NCBI GenBank assembly: GCA_026826555.1 | Contig: JAKSZT010054324.1 | Span: 3,290,989 to 3,354,988 of the forward strand | DNA length: 64,000 nt | DNA from: Tolypeutes matacus | Lineage: Eukaryota > Chordata > Mammalia > Cingulata > Chlamyphoridae | Reading direction: 5' to 3' | Shown here: piece after piece, positions 59,116 through 64,000 of the stretch | How positions within the stretch are numbered: the stretch's first letter is position 1 | Layout of the letters: each line of letters opens with the position of its first letter | Notes under the pieces: generated by a model | The model's database searches: none | Told to the model about the DNA's origin: nothing | The model's input: the letters and a program-made list of their open reading frames with translations, nothing else | Translations under genes and position numbers: made by a program

Positions 59116-60860
59116 TGTCCTGCCTCCCTCCAATGAATGATCATTTACATCCATAAATCAGAACAGGTGGTGCAGTTTAAAAGAGGGAGACAGAGATGGG
59201 GTAAACTTCATGCAAAGTGATTCTCACAGTGTAGTTGCTCGGTAGGGAATCTTAGGGATGGAGGGAGAACAGGGATAATCTTTCGAGGCTGGCTGCCTGC
59301 CTGGAACAGCTTGGGTGAGGGGAGGGGTCAGACATGTTATTGTTGATCACAGTTCAACCTTCTCTGGGATCCTCTTGTGCACTTCAAACGTGAGCTTGCC
59401 AACCTCGCAACCTGTGTGGTCAGAGATGGACAAGAAGGAAGCCACAAGATTTCAAAAGCATGATGCTCCCATGGAAGTGTTCTAATCCAGGGAAAAGGCG
59501 AACACTTACTCTAAAAGCAATGAAGTCTGAGTCCCATTGGTAGACAGTTTCAGAAGAGACTGTATTAAAAGCAAAGACTAAGTTCCCAACAAGGCAGCCT
59601 TGCAGTGAGAACAACTTCCATTCAGAGAAGGTGACAGGAGGGAAGGAGAGAAGGAAATGAGTCCTGCCTTCTTAGTGAGAGAGGAAAAAGTTATACTTGG
59701 TCCATAGCCTGCACACGGAATACAAATACTTGCCTCTCCACCAGTGCCTGAACAAACAGAAAGGGAAGATGACTTCAAAAGGGACAAGAGGCAAATTAAA
59801 TACACTGTGCTCCTCGTGCATCTCTGCAGGGTTTGCTGGAATCATTGCAAGAGGGGCAGCCCACAGTCAGCCCAGCCAGGACAGAAAAACTGGGCTGAGG
59901 GAGAAATGAGCACAGTGTCACTATCATCTGGCAAGAACAGGGAACTAGAAAAACAGTACCAGCAAAAACACAGAGAGCAATGTCACAGAAGTACCTCTGA
60001 CAGTTGGTGTCCTTGAGAAAGATGGACAGGCCAAATTATAAGCAATGAAATATTATAGCTTACTTCCACTTGCCCTCCGACCCACAAATCCCACTGCCAC
60101 ACCAAAGAAGCATATAGATGCATAAAGCTTAGTACAGTTGCTCCTCTGCTTCAAAAGTGAGCTCAGGCATTGGCCTAACATATATAGATATATATTGTAA
60201 AAAAATGTAGTATGCCATGACATTTAAATTTATTAGCTGACAAACATTGTGTTGTACCATCTGCTACCCTGTACTAAACTTCCTGTAACTAAAGATGCAC
60301 AGACCCAGGAGAATAAGCATTAGGTAAAATAGATTCATTTTATATAATTGAACATAATTGTGCATGTAATGTTATAACGTAATATTACTAAACAGCTGGG
60401 CAAATAATAGAAGGGTTATTCACCATAGACCATATGTTGGCAATGAGATATGAAGGCGGCACTCTAATGGACCAGCAAACCCACAAGCTCCCTGGGACGG
60501 TGTGATGGCTCACTTTAGAAAAAAGTTCAGGTTAGAGGCAGAAACCGAAGCAGACCTCAAAAATAAAGGAGCAGCAGCACCCCCTCATTTCCATAGGAGA
60601 GAGAGTGTGGCGTTCCTACATTTTTGTCAGTCTTCTCAGGTATCTCCCTCTGCTCTTCCCAAGGTTAGCTTTCTTTTGCACAATCTCTCTCTCTTTCCCC
60701 CTAACTTCATGATGCCTTCAAAATTATTCTTTTGCAACCACATATTAATAACCCCCCAAGTGGACACACCTTCTCTTGCTTTACATTCTTTTTAAATAAA
60801 TGTGGTGAGTGAGCCCTAGAACCAAAAATCAAAGTCCCTGAATAGCTGCTGTTTGCCTTC
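59116..60860. other. Intergenic stretch with no recognised feature
   Basis: No gene or clear repeat; a 97-codon frame at 60502-60795 has no recognisable domain. Confidence 0.45.
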
Positions 60861-60875
60861 TCATTAAACTTTTTT

Positions 60876-61315
60876 CAAAATTTTAATACATGTTTTTTAT
60901 TAGAGAAGTTGTGAGCTTACAAAACATTCATTCATAATGTGCAGAATTCCCAAACAACACCCCTCCACCAACACCTTGTATTGTTGTGGAACATTTGTTA
61001 CAGATTATGAAAGAACATGGTTCATGGCTTACATTTGGTATATTTTTTTCCATACACTCCCTATTATTAAACACCATGTATTAGTATTGTGCATTTGCTA
61101 GAGTTTATGAGAGAACACATTCATATATGTACTGTTAATCACAGTCCATCTCCCACCACATAGTTCACTGTGTTATACAGTCCATGCCTGGTACAATTCA
61201 CCCAAAGTGCACACTCAGTGGCTCTCACTTTCATCACAGAGTTGTGCAGTCATCGCCTCAGTAAATTTTTTAACATTTCTCTTATTCCAAAAGAAAAAAC
61301 CCTATAGCCCCTTAT
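60876..61315 (-). mobile_element. L1 3'UTR fragment, recent insertion
   Basis: The minus strand reads an L1 3'UTR ending 'cacaacttctctaataaaaa'. It is bounded by a perfect 15-bp target duplication TCATTAAACTTTTTT at 60861-60875 and 61316-61330. It is of the same family as the L1 tail at 55868. Confidence 0.8.
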
Positions 61316-61330
61316 TCATTAAACTTTTTT

Positions 61331-63209
61331 ATGTATCTTTATGTAAATCTTAACTTTAAAATTTTTTCCTTGTTATATGGGTATATTTTATTAGTCCAAT
61401 TCTAGAAATGAGAAAGCTTACTGATACCTAGTATGACCCAAGCTCAGCCTAGTGTTTGCCAGTAGTAGTCCAAATATTTAACTGAAAATTAGGACTGTGC
61501 ATTGTTCTTTTCATTAGTTCCTTTAGCAAGTCACTGCTAAATGACCTTGGACAAGCTGTTTAATATGTCTATAAGTCATGTTCAGCATTTGTGAAAGAGG
61601 AACAAAAAATCAACTAATTGGAATGTATCTAAACATACCACTTTGATCAGATATAAAGATTTTTAACATCTATTCAAAATCAGTCCATAAACGTCAAGTA
61701 AATGTATTCCATTTTAGCCTTTGACTCTATTAATTCTATTCCACCCTTCCCTTTTAAGCTCATAACCATTTCTTTTAACCTGCTTGGCTATAGTGGCCAT
61801 TTCAAGTCCGTGAAAGTAAGATGAGATATATTTTTTCCCGATGTATTATGCTAAGAAGTGTCTTACCTGCAGACTAACTATTGTAAATTGCCTCAACATT
61901 CATTGTATTATACATTTCACATTGTTCTGCTATCATATTAAAGCTTGGCCTCTTGGAAAATATTATAAGGGAATTTAACTATATATAAATATTAATAGGG
62001 GCAATAAAATAAGAACAGCATAAAGGTATTTCAGTACTAAAAGTTAAATGTGCTGCAGCCTAAGGAGGATCTTTTACTCTTTTTCTTTTTGTAAATGACT
62101 TTAAACTCACATAAGATGATGAAATGATAAAAACAAAAAGAAAAAATACAAAAATCTCTATTAGACTATATTAAGGTGAGGAGTTAGTGGCTTAGAAAGC
62201 CTTGAGGTGAAAAAGAAAATCATAATAATCTAGAATTAAAATAAGTCACCAGTATTTTTCAAATACTGTTCTCTACCACCATGTAGTGGCATTTTTACTA
62301 ACATTCAGACAAATATAATAATCTCAATCTATAATTTTAAGGTTGAGAGAAGGTTATGAGGAAGAGTTACTGAAGCCAATAAATTTCAAACTTGGGGCTG
62401 ACATTTGGTCTCAAATCCCTTGTGTTTGCAAGAATCTCGGCACAGGTGGTAAGCACAATCACCATATGTTCAAACTACAGACATCTGCAGAATCAAAAAT
62501 AAGAGACTGTCAACTTAAATGTATGTTCTTTTTGGTAGGGAAAGTAGTTAGTTTAAGATATAGTGAGAATAATTTAACTTAATCCCAAATCACTTGAAAA
62601 ACTGAAGATTACCTCAGTCTGTCAAGTAGAGTTCTGATCACTGATTTTCTTCTCTAAATCCATTCCAAAGGAATTATGCAATTTGGATGTGATATTATGG
62701 TCAAAATATAATTAAATTAAAAGAGATTTAGTAAGCCCCTAATATCTCTGTTCATCAGTTTCCTTTTTCATGAATCGAGGGTGTGAAGATGGGTTATATC
62801 CTTAAAGAAACTCTACAAGTATCTGAATTTTACCAAGGGCCAGAAGAATGTAACACGTCCAAGGCAGTCTTCAGTTCCAGTTGGAAATGAGTATATTGGC
62901 TTAAAAAGTAAAATCTCAGCCCCACTAGCCACTCAGTTTCAGGAGATTCTCTGCTACAAAAGCAAGTGACAAAGCCTGTCAAATCAACTGTCATAAATAT
63001 CCAAAATCTGATCAACTCTCTCCATCTCCAACACTATTACACTGGCCCAAACAACAGAAATATATGTTCAATGTAACATTCATGTAATCTAAAGCTTCTT
63101 TAAACATAAAAACTTGAGTAAAAAAATACTTAGCTTGTAATATTTTAAGAAACTTTATAATCATTACATTTCAAACAATCCTTTATTAAAATGTTACAAG
63201 TTGAACTTA
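61331..63209. other. Intergenic stretch, AT-rich, with no firm feature
   Basis: Possible weak MIR words near 61500-61590; otherwise nothing recognised. Confidence 0.45.
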
Positions 63210-63224
63210 CTAATGAGAAGTTTT

Positions 63225-63558
63225 TTGTTTTTGTTTTTTTCAGGCCAGTAAAAATAATGTATTGGGAAATGGGGGGAAAGAACAGAGCTTGCTGAGAAGT
63301 GGGAGAGAAGGACGGAAATACGCACCAAGATTTGGCATGGGCTCCTCTAGGCAGAGAGAGCGAGCTCTGCCTTGTGTACTTACCTTTCAAACTATTAATT
63401 ATTCCTCCCTTTGCTAATACTAAGGGGAGGGGCCGCAGCTGTTATTGGTTACCCCACCAATGGTGGGGGCCAGTGGTGAGGCCTGTTTGGAATATCCAGG
63501 GCCTCCAGAAAGAGTTCCACCTGGGACCTCCAAGCCGAGGTCAAGGTCTCGGCGGGGT
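63225..63558 (-). mobile_element. Retroposed copy of an unidentified RNA, perfect target duplication
   Basis: A 334-bp insert is bounded by a perfect 15-bp duplication CTAATGAGAAGTTTT (63210-63224 and 63559-63573). A T-rich start on the plus strand is the reversed A-rich tail. The target on the plus strand is TTTT/AA, the L1 endonuclease preference, so the copy was made by L1. In element orientation it begins with a 6-bp stem (GCCGAG/CTCGGC) and contains an unspliced donor-like AAGGTAAGT. I recognise no known SINE, gene or LTR in it. Confidence 0.8.
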
Positions 63559-63573
63559 CTAATGAGAAGTTTT

Positions 63574-64000
63574 AAACAGCTGTTATGTTTTTCTGAAGGG
63601 AAATTTTAAAAACAGAATTTAAATTCTATTGTTTTTGCTTTGTCCTAATTCTGAGTCGGGTACATCCTAGCAAGAGGTGATACAACTCCCAACACAACAT
63701 TTTTCAAATTCTTGAAAAGTCTTCTGTTTGGAGGGTTAGTATCCTAGTGGTTATTATGCCATGCTATGACTTCCAGGCTGTATTTATTTTTCTACTTATT
63801 ATTCCCTAATTTTTCACTTAACAAAATTACACTGTGGCATCTCAACCAAAGGAAGCCAATGTAATAACAACAAAAAGTGCTGATATGACACTCTTGATTC
63901 TACATGAATGGCAGCAAGCACAGAGTTTGGAGAGTTCAGCCAAAGGGCAATGTGAAGCAACCCAGGAAATGTGCTAATGGGTGGTCGAGATTTCTGTACC
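63574..64000. other. Intergenic end of window with no recognised feature
   Basis: AT-rich unique-looking sequence; no gene. Confidence 0.45.

Noticed and set aside
1..64000. CRISPR arrays, operons or other prokaryotic systems
   Set aside because: There are no regularly spaced direct repeats, and the window is clearly mammalian repeat-rich DNA.

Overview
The window is mammalian intergenic DNA. It contains no host protein-coding gene, tRNA, rRNA or CRISPR array that I can support; almost everything recognisable is a transposable element or its debris. The lineage looks xenarthran (sloth or armadillo). Three tRNA-derived dimeric SINEs of the xenarthran DAS/sloth type are present, their L1 and MaLR-LTR partners look lineage-specific, and ordinary eutherian fossils (MIR, L2, MER20, MER5-like, MLT1/MLT2-like) fill the background. 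The SINE wording looks slightly more sloth-like to me, but I cannot settle the species. Family names are from recognition by eye, not from a database run.

Layout. Positions 1-4290 are the 5' two thirds of an antisense LINE-1. It has an intact ORF1 and 484 open codons of ORF2 running off the left edge, with every endonuclease catalytic residue in place. Its 1.8 kb 5'UTR holds the strongest CpG cluster I see in the window. 4421-10860: MER20, MIR, L2, a SINE inside a MIR, an LTR inside the same MIR, and the first copy of a LINE-tail-like retroposon. 11385-13275: an old L1 with younger L1 pieces inside it. 16058-19895: a hAT fossil, an MLT2-like LTR, an MLT1 LTR and a xenarthran MaLR LTR carrying a TC microsatellite. 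22640-30690: L2, MIR, a SINE, MER5 and hAT fossils and a long L2. 34904-46144: two more copies of the retroposon, a repeat-free block with YY1- and CTCF-like motifs (about 37070-37800), a LINE reverse-transcriptase relic and a retroviral LTR with a heat-shock-element array. 50825-51045: a TC repeat with a 100-base assembly gap. 51893-56860: MaLR LTRs in opposite orientation, an MLT1 LTR, a three-level nest (LTR hit by L1, L1 hit by SINE) and a fourth retroposon copy. 60876-63573: an L1 3' fragment and a 334-bp retroposed insert of unknown origin, both with perfect 15-bp target-site duplications.

The genes that work together here are those of the L1: ORF1p coats the RNA, and ORF2p nicks and reverse-transcribes. 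The SINEs, the variably truncated retroposon copies and the unknown 334-bp insert carry poly(A) or A-rich tails and, in most cases, target duplications, as expected if L1 machinery moved them. The items most worth a second look are the antisense promoter-like arrangement in the L1 5'UTR, the shared 3' extension of two retroposon copies, the unidentified insert at 63225-63558, and the heat-shock-element array in the LTR at 40042-40069.
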